A stretch of DNA of 64,000 nt from Micromonospora sp. WMMD1082. GTDB lineage: Bacteria > Actinomycetota > Actinomycetes > Mycobacteriales > Micromonosporaceae. The notes beneath the pieces were generated by a model that was not told the DNA's origin, searched no databases, and worked only from the letters and a program-made list of their open reading frames with translations. Position numbers and translations under genes: made by a program. Of this stretch, positions 7,299-17,043 are shown one piece after another; within the stretch, counting starts at the first letter, position 1; each line of letters begins with the position of its first letter. Where the stretch lies: assembly GCF_029626175.1 (NCBI RefSeq), contig NZ_JARUBM010000002.1, positions 6,589,001-6,653,000 of the forward strand, in the 5' to 3' direction.

Positions 7299-9487
7299 GG
7301 CGTGGCCTCCTCGTTCGTCGGCCCGGTGACGGGCGGCCCGGCCGGGGCGCCCCGCTGCGGGTCGATGTTGAAGTTGTCGCGGAACAGATTGTCGGGGTCG
7401 TAACGCCCCTTGAGCCTCCGGAGCCGGGCCAGGGTGTCGGGCGGGAAGGCGTCGCCCAAACGCTCGGGACGCAGGTCCGTGTCGAAGCTGAGGTAGAGGC
7501 CGTCGAAGTGGTGCGCGAGGCCGTCCCACGCGGCGTCGAGCGCGGCGCGGTCCGCGCCCATCGCCGTCACCTGGAAGGCGGGCGTACGATGCGCGAACGC
7601 CGTCGCGTCCGGCGGCGTGTCCGCGATCGCGCCGCCCATGCTGCGCAGCTGGAAGAAGTAGACCCGGCCGCTGCGCAGCAGCCGGGCGGCGTCGCGCGCG
7701 AACTCGGCCGTCAGCACCGGCAGGAACGCGGACCTGGAGACCGGCTCGCCCGCCCCCTGGTGACCGTCGGGACCGACGTCGACAGCCTGGTCCATGACGT
7801 CCCGGTACCGGGTGAGCACGACCTGCTGTTGCGCGAGCAGACCCAGCGCCGTGAACGGGGTGAGCCGGTCGACGATCACGTCGGGATCCTGCGCGTCGAC
7901 GATGGCGTACAGCTGCACCGCCGACTGGCCCTGACGCGGTCGCCCGGTGACGAGGAAGGCCGTCGTGTCCCGGGGCGCCGTGCTCGCCAGCTCGCCGAAG
8001 CGACGCAAGGTCCCCTCGATGTCGGCACTGACCATGACGAGCTGGGCCCAGCCGATCTCGCGCAACTCGTCGACCTCGAACTCGAAGGCCGTGGCCACAC
8101 CGAAGTTCGCGCCGGCGCCGCGTACCGCCCAGAAGAGGTCGGGATTCTCGGCCTCGCTCGCCCGTACCCGGGTGCCGTCGGCGAGCACCAGCTCGACGGC
8201 GCGCAGATGGTCGATGGTGAGTCCATACTTACGCGACAGATACCCGATCCCGCCCGCGGTGGCCAGCCCGCCCACCCCGACCCCACCGTAGTCACCCGAG
8301 CCGAGGGCCCAGCCGTACGGGTCCAGCGCGGCCGCGACCTGCTTCCACGTCGCGCCCGGACCGATCCGCACCAGACGCCGGTCCTCGTCGAGGATCTCGA
8401 TCCGGTTGAGCCCGCCGACGTCGATGACCAGCCCGCCGTCGTTGGTGGAACGACCGCTGATGCCGTGCCCACCGCTGCGCACGCCGAGCGGAACATGCCG
8501 GTGGCGGCGCGCGAACGCGACGGCGTCCGACACCTCGGCCGGTGTGCGGGGCCGAAGCACCAGCCCGGGTGCGCCGCCGCGAAGGTAGGTCGACGCACTG
8601 CCACGGTACGCCGGGTCACCGGGCTCGATCGCCGTATCGGTCAGGGACGCCGGCACCCCGTCGTAGTCGATGCCGGCCCGCCGTCGCGCACGGACGGCCG
8701 CCGTACGTCGGGGTGGGCCGCCCCGCTTCAGCTCGCCCGCCAGGGCGGTCAGCCGATCCACGTCCGCTTCCGTGCGCACGGGCACCACCACCGGCAGCCC
8801 ACCCTCGGCCAGGGCACACAGCTCGTCGCGCCCCATCCCGATGGCACCGGCTTTTCCGGTTCCGGCGGACGCGATACCGGCAGACGCGGTGCCGGCAGAC
8901 TCGGTGCCGGTGGACGCGGTGCCGGCGGGCGCGGTGCCGGCGGGCGCGGTGCCGGCGGACGCGGTGCCGGCGGAGGCCATCACCCAGGCCGACTCCGACG
9001 TGATCAGCCTGGTGCCGGCCAGGATGTCGAGACTCTGGTGCGCCTTGGCGACCACGGTGGGGTACGCCGCCTGCGGATCGACCGGATCGACGGAACCCGC
9101 CGGGTCGGTCGGGTCGGTCACGGCCGCCCGGTCCGTCGCGCCCGGCGGATCGGTCGCGGCCGCCGGGCCGGTCAAGCCTGGCGGATTGGTCACGGCCGTC
9201 CGGTCGGTCGCGGCCGGCGGGTCGGTCGGGCCTGGCGGGTCGGCGTGGGAGACCGGCGTGGCGGCGACGCCGATCTGGATGTGCTTGGTCCGTCCGGCGA
9301 GCCAGGCCGCGGTCGTCCACGCATCCAGCCCGTGCGGTCCGTCGCGCGTGCCGTCGTCGCGCAGGACGACAAGGTCCAAGCCGCCCGTCTCGGCACGGCG
9401 CGCCAGGGCGGCAGCGGCCTTGGGATCGGCCTGCACCCTGACGAGATCCAGCGCGATCCCCAGCTCCACAGCCATCCAACCCTCCAT
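7295..9487 (-). CDS. Fusion: degenerate LLM-like N-terminus + FAD-linked (BBE-type) oxidase
   Basis: A 730-residue protein. Residues about 5-75 and 140-170 resemble pieces of a luciferase-like monooxygenase (GIALDLVRV, HIQIGVAATPVS, KAHQSLDILAGTRL). They are separated by a Pro/Asp/Thr-rich repeat tract and followed by a pentapeptide repeat tract rich in SAGTA/PAGTA. Residues about 275-725 form a PCMH-type FAD oxidase: VRSGGHGISG carries the His expected to bind FAD covalently, then GVGVGGLATAGGIGYLSRKYGL, and the C-terminal BBE segment RYDPDNLFRDNFNI. The Cys of bicovalent BBE enzymes is absent (GSGDYGG), so single-site FAD attachment is likely. It ends overlapping the F420-type monooxygenase. 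The N-terminal barrel looks too eroded to be active. Confidence 0.85.
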   Translation of the reverse strand: MEGWMAVELGIALDLVRVQADPKAAAALARRAETGGLDLVVLRDDGTRDGPHGLDAWTTAAWLAGRTKHIQIGVAATPVSHADPPGPTDPPAATDRTAVTNPPGLTGPAAATDPPGATDRAAVTDPTDPAGSVDPVDPQAAYPTVVAKAHQSLDILAGTRLITSESAWVMASAGTASAGTAPAGTAPAGTASTGTESAGTASAGIASAGTGKAGAIGMGRDELCALAEGGLPVVVPVRTEADVDRLTALAGELKRGGPPRRTAAVRARRRAGIDYDGVPASLTDTAIEPGDPAYRGSASTYLRGGAPGLVLRPRTPAEVSDAVAFARRHRHVPLGVRSGGHGISGRSTNDGGLVIDVGGLNRIEILDEDRRLVRIGPGATWKQVAAALDPYGWALGSGDYGGVGVGGLATAGGIGYLSRKYGLTIDHLRAVELVLADGTRVRASEAENPDLFWAVRGAGANFGVATAFEFEVDELREIGWAQLVMVSADIEGTLRRFGELASTAPRDTTAFLVTGRPRQGQSAVQLYAIVDAQDPDVIVDRLTPFTALGLLAQQQVVLTRYRDVMDQAVDVGPDGHQGAGEPVSRSAFLPVLTAEFARDAARLLRSGRVYFFQLRSMGGAIADTPPDATAFAHRTPAFQVTAMGADRAALDAAWDGLAHHFDGLYLSFDTDLRPERLGDAFPPDTLARLRRLKGRYDPDNLFRDNFNIDPQRGAPAGPPVTGPTNEEATP
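8856..8975 (-). repeat. In-frame 15-bp minisatellite, eight units
   Basis: Eight consecutive 15-base units of the form GCGGTGCCGGCGGAC (plus strand), some identical, encode SAGTA/PAGTA pentapeptides in the linker of the fusion oxidase. The unit keeps the frame, so copy number can change without breaking the protein. Confidence 0.9.
9078..9243 (-). repeat. Degenerate in-frame repeat tract
   Basis: Imperfect repeats of GGTCGGTCGGG/GGTCACGGCCG type encode a Pro-Thr-Asp-Ala-rich stretch (DPPGPTDPPAATDR and variants) inside the LLM-like N-terminal part of the fusion oxidase. The tract interrupts what would be a continuous barrel. Confidence 0.7.
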
Positions 9488-9601
9488 CGATCTTCTTTAC
9501 CTCAGATCATATGCTGCCAAGACGATCTGCCCAACAGCCGATACCAGCGCCATATTCCACCCCAGCTCGCCCGCCACCCGCACACCCACTCCGAAACCTG
9601 C

Positions 9602-9650
9602 AGATCTTGGACAGTTCCCGTTCGGGCGAAACGGAAGCTGTCCAAGATCT
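9602..9650. repeat. Dispersed palindromic element, copy 1
   Basis: Long near-perfect inverted repeat starting AGATCTTGGACAG and ending CTGTCCAAGATCT; pairing continues inward to a small loop. A second, diverged copy with the same ends and the same internal ACGGAA lies at 44825-44873. Here it sits between the divergent fusion oxidase and GNAT genes. Confidence 0.8.
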
Positions 9651-9699
9651 CGACACGTACGCCGGTCGGTCGGCGGTGGGGCAGCCCGACAATGGGCCG

Positions 9700-10281
9700 G
9701 TGAACGCGCTGATCATCCGCGACCGCGAACCCACCGACCTGCCCGGATGTGTCGGGCTGCTGGCCGAGGTCCACCGGCATGACGGCTATCCGCTCAACTG
9801 GCCGGCCGATCCGTACCGATGGCTGCACCCGCCGGAGCTGTGTCACGCCTGGGTCGCCGAGGCCGACGCTGCCGGCCTGGTGGGACACCTCGCCGTCCAT
9901 CTCACGAACGGCGACCCGGACCAGCCGGACCACGCCGACCAGGACTCCACCGGCCAGGACTCCACCGGCCCCGACCGCGCTGGGCCAGACCGCGCCGGTC
10001 CTGAACGCGCGGAGGTGGCCCGGCTGTTCGTCTCGCCCGCCTTCCGTCGCCGCCAGGTCGCCATCGGTCTGCTCCGTGCGGCCCGACGGTGGGCCACCGA
10101 CCGACGGATGGACCTGACGCTGGAGGTCGTCGACCGGCAACGGTCGCCCGCCGTCGCGCTGTACGAACGCGACGGCTGGCGACACGCCGCCACCGTCACC
10201 GCCGACTGGACCGCCCCGGACGGCGCTCCGGTCACCCTGCGTCGCTACCTAGCCTCCGCAGACCCGCCCCGGCGGGCATGA
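9700..10281 (+). CDS. GNAT-family N-acetyltransferase
   Basis: Acetyl-CoA-dependent acetyltransferase, 193 residues from the GTG at 9700. The open frame upstream crosses the palindromic element and is not credible coding sequence. The conserved core is VARLFVSPAFRRRQVAIGLLRAARRWA (motif A, acetyl-CoA pyrophosphate binding) and LEVVDRQRSPAVALYERDGWR (motif B). Between strands lies a duplicated acidic linker with repeats of DSTGQ and DRAGP, from 15-bp tandem duplications at about 9946-10010. The substrate is unknown. It is convergent with the ABC-F gene. Confidence 0.85.
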   Translation: MNALIIRDREPTDLPGCVGLLAEVHRHDGYPLNWPADPYRWLHPPELCHAWVAEADAAGLVGHLAVHLTNGDPDQPDHADQDSTGQDSTGPDRAGPDRAGPERAEVARLFVSPAFRRRQVAIGLLRAARRWATDRRMDLTLEVVDRQRSPAVALYERDGWRHAATVTADWTAPDGAPVTLRRYLASADPPRRA

Positions 10282-10336
10282 CCGAGCCGCCGGGTGTCAC
10301 TCGACCAGGCCCGCGGCGGGACCGCAGTTCCTGCGC

Positions 10337-11974
<1,638 letters not shown>

Positions 11975-11995
11975 CGCAGAGACCTCGGAAGGATG

Positions 11996-12019
11996 CCCGG
12001 GACGCGAGCGGCGCCCCGG
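11996..12019 (-). promoter_or_regulatory. Hairpin between leader ORFs and ABC-F gene
   Basis: On the minus strand CCGGG-GCG is followed by CGC-GT-CCCGG, a GC stem with a short bulge, located after the leader stop codon and before the ABC-F ribosome-binding site. It could act as an attenuator terminator or sequester translation. There is no U-tract, so the role is inferred. Confidence 0.4.
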
Positions 12020-12033
12020 TCAGGCAGACAGGG

Positions 12034-12087
12034 CTATGACACGACAGGCCACCCCGGCGTCGGCCAGGTAGGTGGCGGGTTGCTCAC
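12034..12087 (-). CDS. Putative proline-rich leader peptide (second leader ORF)
   Basis: A 17-codon ORF that starts GTG inside the stop of the preceding leader ORF (GTGA overlap) and ends TAG 59 bases before the ABC-F ATG. The peptide is VSNPPPTWPTPGWPVVS. A run of three prolines and six prolines in all would slow ribosomes, as expected of an attenuation sensor. There is no independent Shine-Dalgarno, so it would be read by coupling. Confidence 0.45.
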   Translation of the reverse strand: MSNPPPTWPTPGWPVVS

Positions 12088-12116
12088 CCCGAGATGTCGT
12101 CGTCCCCCGACAGCAT
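12084..12116 (-). CDS. Putative leader peptide upstream of ABC-F gene
   Basis: A 10-codon ORF, MLSGDDDISG, starting at ATG 12116. A good Shine-Dalgarno, GAGGAG, sits at the right distance upstream. The stop overlaps the start of the second leader ORF. Antibiotic-resistance ABC-F genes are often preceded by such short ORFs; here the evidence is position, ribosome-binding site and coupling. Confidence 0.5.
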   Translation of the reverse strand: MLSGDDDISG

Positions 12117-12218
12117 GTCGCGCTCCTCGTCTCAGCGCGGTTCTCCCGCGCGGGCACCAGCCTAACAGCTCTCCCGAGGGCCGACGCCGATCCGCGGCAC
12201 GCCCACCGGCCGGCGGGA

Positions 12219-13490
12219 TCAGGCGGGAGTTCGGCCGCGCAGCCGCAGGTAGAGCAGGGCCGCACCGGTGACCACCACCGGCCAGAGCAGGTAGACCCCG
12301 GTCATGGCCAGCAGGAACAGCACCACCCCGATGGTCGCCGCGGCGGCGTACCAGGCTCGGCCGCGCCGAGGTAGCAGGCGCAGCGCCGCCGCGACCCCGA
12401 TGACGTAGACGGTGATGAAGGAGGCGGTGGTGACCAGGACCAGCGGCCGGAGGCCCAGACCGGCGGCGAGCACCACGGCCAGGGCCGCGAAGGCCATCGT
12501 GGCCATGACCGCGAGGCTGCGGCGGGGCACCTCGCCGGCCACGCTGCCCCGGGTGAACCAGCCGGGCAGCGCCCCGTCGCGGCCCAGCGCCGCGCCGAGC
12601 TTCGCCGCACCGGCGTAGTAGGCGTTCATCGTGCCGAAGGTGAGCAGCAGCGCGGCACCGGCCGCCAGCCAGCGGGCGTCGCCACCGAGCGCGGCGGCGA
12701 ACAACTCGCCCAGCGGCGCGTCGGACCCCGCCGCCGCCGAACCGAGCACCGCGACGGTGGCGAAGGCCACCGCCAGGTACAGGGCACCCACCACCACGAC
12801 CGCGGCGATGGTCGCCCGGGGCAGGTCCCGCGCCGGCCTGCGGAACTCCCCGGTCAGGTGGGTGATCGCCTCCCAGCCGACGAAGCTCCACATCAACAAC
12901 GCGGCCGCCGGGCCGACGGCCGTCCAGCCGTGCGGGGCGAACGGCCGAAGGTTGTCCGCCGAGGCGTGCGGCAGGGACAGCAGCACCGCGAGCAGCAGAA
13001 AGGCGACCAGGACGCCGGCCAGGGCAAGCTGCACCCGCCCGGCCAGTTGCACGCCGGCATGGTTGGTCACGGTGACCGCGGCCATCAACAGCACGGCGGT
13101 CACCGCCACGGTGACCGCTCCGCCGCCGACCGCCGCCTCGACGTAGGCGGCGCCGAACAGCGCCGCCGCCGCGGCACCCGGCGGCACCGCGAAGTAGAAG
13201 CACCAGCCGACGATGGCCGCCGCCCGCGGCCCGAAGGCCATCCGGGCGTACGTCGACACGCCGCCCGCGTCCGGGTAGCGGGAGCCGAGCGCGGCGAAGG
13301 TCGCCGCCAGCGGCGCGGAGACCACCACGAGCAACAGCCAGGCGAGCAGCGACGCGGGGCCGGCGGTCTCGGCCGCCAGCGCGGGGAGCGCGATCACTCC
13401 GGTGCCCAGCACGGCGCCGACGTACAGTGCGGTCCCCTGGGCGGCGGTCAGCCGGCCACCGGTCATCGGCGTGGGGTGGGTCTGAGTCAT
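12219..13490 (-). CDS. APC-family amino acid permease
   Basis: Inner-membrane amino acid or amine transporter, about 423 residues from ATG 13490. About 12 hydrophobic helices are visible. The first carries the APC motif GAVLGTGVIALPALAAETAGPASLLAW, and a conserved segment YPDAGGVSTYARMAFG follows. It is related to the YjeH/APC exporters and importers. It is divergent from the GlxA-type regulator at 13561, which may respond to or control its substrate. Substrate and direction are not determined. Confidence 0.85.
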   Translation of the reverse strand: MTQTHPTPMTGGRLTAAQGTALYVGAVLGTGVIALPALAAETAGPASLLAWLLLVVVSAPLAATFAALGSRYPDAGGVSTYARMAFGPRAAAIVGWCFYFAVPPGAAAAALFGAAYVEAAVGGGAVTVAVTAVLLMAAVTVTNHAGVQLAGRVQLALAGVLVAFLLLAVLLSLPHASADNLRPFAPHGWTAVGPAAALLMWSFVGWEAITHLTGEFRRPARDLPRATIAAVVVVGALYLAVAFATVAVLGSAAAGSDAPLGELFAAALGGDARWLAAGAALLLTFGTMNAYYAGAAKLGAALGRDGALPGWFTRGSVAGEVPRRSLAVMATMAFAALAVVLAAGLGLRPLVLVTTASFITVYVIGVAAALRLLPRRGRAWYAAAATIGVVLFLLAMTGVYLLWPVVVTGAALLYLRLRGRTPA

Positions 13491-13548
13491 GTGATCACCC
13501 TCGCCGGGCACGGCCGGACGGGACAGCCGGATTGGCGCCGCGCTGCGC

Positions 13549-13560
13549 TAGATTTCTGCC
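13549..13560 (+). promoter_or_regulatory. -10 box of leaderless promoter for GlxA-type regulator
   Basis: TAGATT at 13549-13554 ends 6 bases before ATG 13561, with no Shine-Dalgarno. Confidence 0.5.
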
Positions 13561-14550
13561 ATGCGTACGCACGTCGTCGCGGTGGCGGTGACCGACAACC
13601 TGCCCATCTTCGAGCTGGCGGTGCCCCAGGAGGTCTTCGGCACCGACCGGCGGGACATCGTCGACCCCTGGTACGAGCTGCGCCTGTGCGCGGCCGAGCC
13701 CGGCCCGCTGCGCACCACCGTCGGCTCCTGGCTCGACCCGGCGTACGGCCTGGCCGACCTCGTCGAGGCGGACACCGTGCTGGTGCCGGGCTGCGCCCGC
13801 CCGGCCCAGATCGATCCCCCACCCGCCCTCGTCGAGGCGCTGCGGGTGGCGTACGCCAGGGGCAAGCGCATCGTGGGCATCTGCACCGGCGCGTACGCGA
13901 TCGCCGCGGCGGGCCTGCTCGACGGCCGTCGCGCCACCACGCACTGGATGAACGCGCAGGACTTCGCCGGCCGGTTCCCGCTGGTCGACCTCGATCCACA
14001 GGTGCTGTACGTCGCCGAGGACAACATCTACACCTCGGCCGGCACGGCCGCCGCCATCGACCTGTGCCTGCACCTGGTCGGGCAGGACCACGGCGCCGCG
14101 GTGGCCAACGAGGTGGCCCGGCGGATGGTGGTCGCCCCGCAGCGGGCCGCCGACCACAGCCAGTACCCTCAGCCGCCGGTGCGGGGTGCCTCCCCCGCCG
14201 ACCTGAGCCCGGTGCTGGAATGGGCGCGTGGGCACCTCGACCAGCCGCTGTCGGTCAACGACCTGGCCCGCGAGGCCCACCTGAGCCCCCGCACCCTCAC
14301 CCGGCGCTTCCGGGACACCCTCGGCACGACGCCGTTGCAGTGGCTGCTGGAGCAGCGGGTCCGGCTGGCGCAGGAGCTGCTGGAGACCACCGACGACCCG
14401 GTGGAGCGGATCGCCCACCGCACCGGCTTCGGCAGCGGCGCCAACCTCCGCCAGCACTTCAACCGGGTCAGCGGCATGACCCCGCAGACCTACCGTCACG
14501 TCTTCCGCTACCGGGTCGCGGCGGCGCGTCACCCGCAACCGGTCACCTGA
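13561..14550 (+). CDS. GlxA-family AraC-type transcriptional regulator
   Basis: Transcription regulator, 329 residues. Residues about 5-180 form a DJ-1/PfpI (amidotransferase-like) domain with the nucleophile-elbow segment IVGICTGAYAIAAAGLLDGRRATTHW. Residues about 215-315 carry two HTH motifs of AraC type (LSVNDLAREAHLSPRTLTRRFRD and DPVERIAHRTGFGSGANLRQHFN). These regulators often sit beside amine or amino-acid catabolic genes. Here the divergent neighbour is an APC permease, the most likely target. Confidence 0.9.
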   Translation: MRTHVVAVAVTDNLPIFELAVPQEVFGTDRRDIVDPWYELRLCAAEPGPLRTTVGSWLDPAYGLADLVEADTVLVPGCARPAQIDPPPALVEALRVAYARGKRIVGICTGAYAIAAAGLLDGRRATTHWMNAQDFAGRFPLVDLDPQVLYVAEDNIYTSAGTAAAIDLCLHLVGQDHGAAVANEVARRMVVAPQRAADHSQYPQPPVRGASPADLSPVLEWARGHLDQPLSVNDLAREAHLSPRTLTRRFRDTLGTTPLQWLLEQRVRLAQELLETTDDPVERIAHRTGFGSGANLRQHFNRVSGMTPQTYRHVFRYRVAAARHPQPVT

Positions 14551-14557
14551 GCATCGC

Positions 14558-14593
14558 GGTCAGCCGCCGGGGCAGCCCCGGCCGCCGCTGACC
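14558..14593. terminator. Hairpin at convergent gene ends
   Basis: Inverted repeat with outer arms GGTCAGC/GCTGACC and inner arms CGGGG/CCCCG. It begins 8 bases after the GlxA-type gene stop and overlaps the stop of the converging membrane-protein gene. Confidence 0.6.
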
Positions 14594-14967
14594 GGAATGC
14601 ACTGGGTGATGCGGGGTGCCGGCTCCTCGTCGGCTGGCGTCCAGCCGATCAACGGCCCGGTGGCGGCGTTGCCGGCGAGCGCGACGAGGCACCAGATCAC
14701 CGCCATCCCCGCCAGTGACCAGGTGAAGTGGCGCTTCCAGTATCGGTCGTCGGCGAGCGCGGCGAGCAGTATCCCCGCCAGCGGGACGATCAGGCTGAGG
14801 ATCAGCCCGGCGGTCAGGATGGTGTCGGTGGTCGCGCCGAACTCCTGTGCCGCCGCGCGGGTCGCCAGGTACGGCGACGAGGTACGCCGGATCAGTCCCA
14901 CGATGAGCAGGAACGGTACGCCGTAGAGCCCGGCGAGGAACAGCACGCCGAATCCGATGCGCTTCAT
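14560..14967 (-). CDS. Small membrane protein, function unknown
   Basis: 135 residues with three clear hydrophobic helices (FGVLFLAGLYGVPFLLIVGLI, TAGLILSLIVPLAGILLAALA and WSLAGMAVIWCLVALAGNAA) and a short Cys-containing tail (QCIPVSGGRGCPGG). The ATG overlaps the previous gene's stop by one base (ATGA). It is the last gene of a three-gene coupled set behind an AraC regulator. No family recognised. Confidence 0.7.
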   Translation of the reverse strand: MKRIGFGVLFLAGLYGVPFLLIVGLIRRTSSPYLATRAAAQEFGATTDTILTAGLILSLIVPLAGILLAALADDRYWKRHFTWSLAGMAVIWCLVALAGNAATGPLIGWTPADEEPAPRITQCIPVSGGRGCPGG

Positions 14968-15314
14968 CACGCACCCTGCCAGAGCAGGCCCGCCGCAGCC
15001 ACCAGCACGACGCTGGCCAGCGCCGACAGCGTGCCGATGACGAACGGTGAGGAGATCCAGCGCGCGAACAGGGCGGCGACCACCAGCGTGACGCACAGCA
15101 GGCCCACGAGCACCGGCGCGCTGACGATCAGGAGCAGCCCGATCGACTCCAGCGGCGTCAGGCAGCTGAACACCGCCGAGCAGTCCCGGTCCGGCGCGGC
15201 CGGCGCTCCGGACCAGCCGACGAGGACCGCGACGATGACGGTGGCGTACCACCCGATGGCGACGGCGAGACTCAACCCGAACAACCGCAGGCGCGGCGAA
15301 TGACCACCATTCAT
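14967..15314 (-). CDS. Small membrane protein, function unknown
   Basis: 115 residues, three hydrophobic helices (LFGLSLAVAIGWYATVIVAVLV, IGLLLIVSAPVLVGLLCVTLVVAALFA and a C-terminal Ala/Val-rich helix). Two Cys lie in the first loop (DRDCSAVFSCL), possibly a disulfide outside. The ATG at 15314 overlaps the stop of the AraC regulator and the gene's own stop overlaps the next ATG. All three are thus one translation unit. No family recognised. Confidence 0.65.
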   Translation of the reverse strand: MNGGHSPRLRLFGLSLAVAIGWYATVIVAVLVGWSGAPAAPDRDCSAVFSCLTPLESIGLLLIVSAPVLVGLLCVTLVVAALFARWISSPFVIGTLSALASVVLVAAAGLLWQGA

Positions 15315-16321
15315 GTCCGGGAATCTGCCACCGGACCGGAACCCGGCGCATCCGCATTCGTACTCATCCGCCATCGCGTCGGGGTCACCCCGTGGTCGGC
15401 GCGAAACCGCTTGATGAAGTAGCTGACGTCGGGATAGCCGACCCGGCGGCTGACCGCCGCCACGGTCAGGTCGGTCTCGGTGAGCAGCAGGCGGGCCTGC
15501 TGCATCCGGCGCTGCGCGATCCACTGCTGTACGGTCCGGCCGGTCTTGCGGCGTACCACGGTGGTGAGGTGACCGGCGGTGAGCGCGAGTTCGGCGGCGA
15601 CGTCGGCCAGCGAGATGGGCTCCTGGTAGCGCTGCTCGATGGCGTCGAAGACGGCCGCGAGCGGCGGCTCGTCGGCGGACCGCAGCTGGTCGGCGACGCT
15701 GGTCGACAGGCGGGCCGCGGCGACCAGCAACAGGGTCAGGTGGGCGAGGGCGGCTTCCTGGTGGCCATCGCGCCGGGCCCGAAGTTCGGCGTCGAGCGCC
15801 GTGAAGCGCTCGACCCAGCCCGGCCGGTCCTCCGCTGGGATGCGTAGCCGCTGCGCCCGGTCGGTGCCCCGGGCGAACGGGAAGAGCAGCGGGTGTGCCC
15901 GCCACGACGAGTAGGGCCCGGCCGTTCCGGGTCGCACCACGTCGGCCGGGAACCACACCGTCCAGCCGTCGGTGACGATCGCCTCGTGCGGATCGACGAA
16001 GGCGACGACCTGCCCCGCCGCGATGACGAACAGGTCCCCGTCGGTCACCGTCCACGCGCGACCGTCGATCAGCACCGTTCCGTCGGCGTGATGCGCGTAG
16101 AAGAGCACCAGGAAGTCGTGCGTGTGCGCCCCGACGGCGGCCGGCCCGGCCGGCGCATCCCCGGCGACGCGGGCCACCGCGACCGGGGCGACTCCGGGCA
16201 GGTGGCGGAAGCCGATGACCGGTACGCCCTGCCCGGTCGTTCCCACCGAGCGCGGCGCGGTAGCCAAACTTTGTCGCATCCGGTCCACAGTTCCGCCCTT
16301 GTCCGCGTTGTCGCGCCGCAT
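15311..16321 (-). CDS. AraC-family transcriptional regulator
   Basis: 336 residues. An N-terminal cupin-like ligand-binding region (DGRAWTVTDGDLFVIAAGQVVAFVDPHE) is followed by a C-terminal AraC HTH pair. The second half contains EPISLADVAAELALTAGHLTTVVRRKTG and TDLTVAAVSRRVGYPDVSYFIKRFRADHGVTPTRWR. An internal ATG at 16279 is an alternative start. It is coupled to two small membrane proteins downstream and divergent from a methyltransferase gene. Confidence 0.88.
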   Translation of the reverse strand: MRRDNADKGGTVDRMRQSLATAPRSVGTTGQGVPVIGFRHLPGVAPVAVARVAGDAPAGPAAVGAHTHDFLVLFYAHHADGTVLIDGRAWTVTDGDLFVIAAGQVVAFVDPHEAIVTDGWTVWFPADVVRPGTAGPYSSWRAHPLLFPFARGTDRAQRLRIPAEDRPGWVERFTALDAELRARRDGHQEAALAHLTLLLVAAARLSTSVADQLRSADEPPLAAVFDAIEQRYQEPISLADVAAELALTAGHLTTVVRRKTGRTVQQWIAQRRMQQARLLLTETDLTVAAVSRRVGYPDVSYFIKRFRADHGVTPTRWRMSTNADAPGSGPVADSRT

Positions 16322-16359
16322 GAGGCTGAGAGTAACTTCATCGGATACCGGAGCGTGAC

Positions 16360-17010
16360 ATGACCGAACGGGTTAACACCGGCCGCGAGCGGGACTACCT
16401 GCCCGCCATGGGCAAGCACTGGCTGCTGCCCCTCTACGACCCGCTCACCCGACTCGCGGGCGTCGGGCGCCTTCACGAACAGCTGCTGGACCGCGCGGAC
16501 CTCCGGCGTGGGCAGCGCCTCCTGGAGATCGGCTGCGGCACCGGCAACCTCCTGCAGGCGCTCGGGCGTCGCCACCCGGACATCGACGCGCTGGGCATCG
16601 ACCCGGACCCGGCCGCGCTGCGCCGCGCCCGCCGCAAGGCGGCCCGGCGCAGGCTGCCGATCCGGTACGAGCGCGCCTATGCCGGCGAACTACCGTTGCC
16701 CGACGACAGCCTCGACCGGGTGCTGTCCGCGTACATGCTGCACCACCTCGACGACGACGAACGGACGCGCGCGCTACGGGAAGTCCGGCGGGTGCTGCGC
16801 CCCGGCGGCCAACTGCACGTGCTCGACGTCGACGGCACGCCGTCCGGGCGGGAATCGGGCCGGGCGCACCGCCATCCGCGGGTGGCCGGCAGCCTGCCCG
16901 AGCGGGTGCTGGCCGCCCTGGCCGACGCCGGCCTGACCGGCGTCGCGGAGAACGGTCGCGGGAAGGGCCGCTTCGGCGGCTACATCTTCTACCGCGCCGA
17001 GGCTTCCTGA
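16360..17010 (+). CDS. Class I SAM-dependent methyltransferase
   Basis: 216 residues. The Rossmann SAM-binding motif LLEIGCGTGNLLQAL (about 46-60) is followed by the acidic LGIDPDP (motif II), LPDDSLDRVLSAYMLHHL (motif IV region) and EVRRVLRPGGQLHVLDVDG. It resembles UbiE/Methyltransf_11 small-molecule methyltransferases. A GGAG sits 6 bases before the ATG. The substrate is unknown. Confidence 0.88.
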   Translation: MTERVNTGRERDYLPAMGKHWLLPLYDPLTRLAGVGRLHEQLLDRADLRRGQRLLEIGCGTGNLLQALGRRHPDIDALGIDPDPAALRRARRKAARRRLPIRYERAYAGELPLPDDSLDRVLSAYMLHHLDDDERTRALREVRRVLRPGGQLHVLDVDGTPSGRESGRAHRHPRVAGSLPERVLAALADAGLTGVAENGRGKGRFGGYIFYRAEAS

Positions 17011-17043
17011 CCACCACACCGCAGGGACGTTGCGGAACGGACC

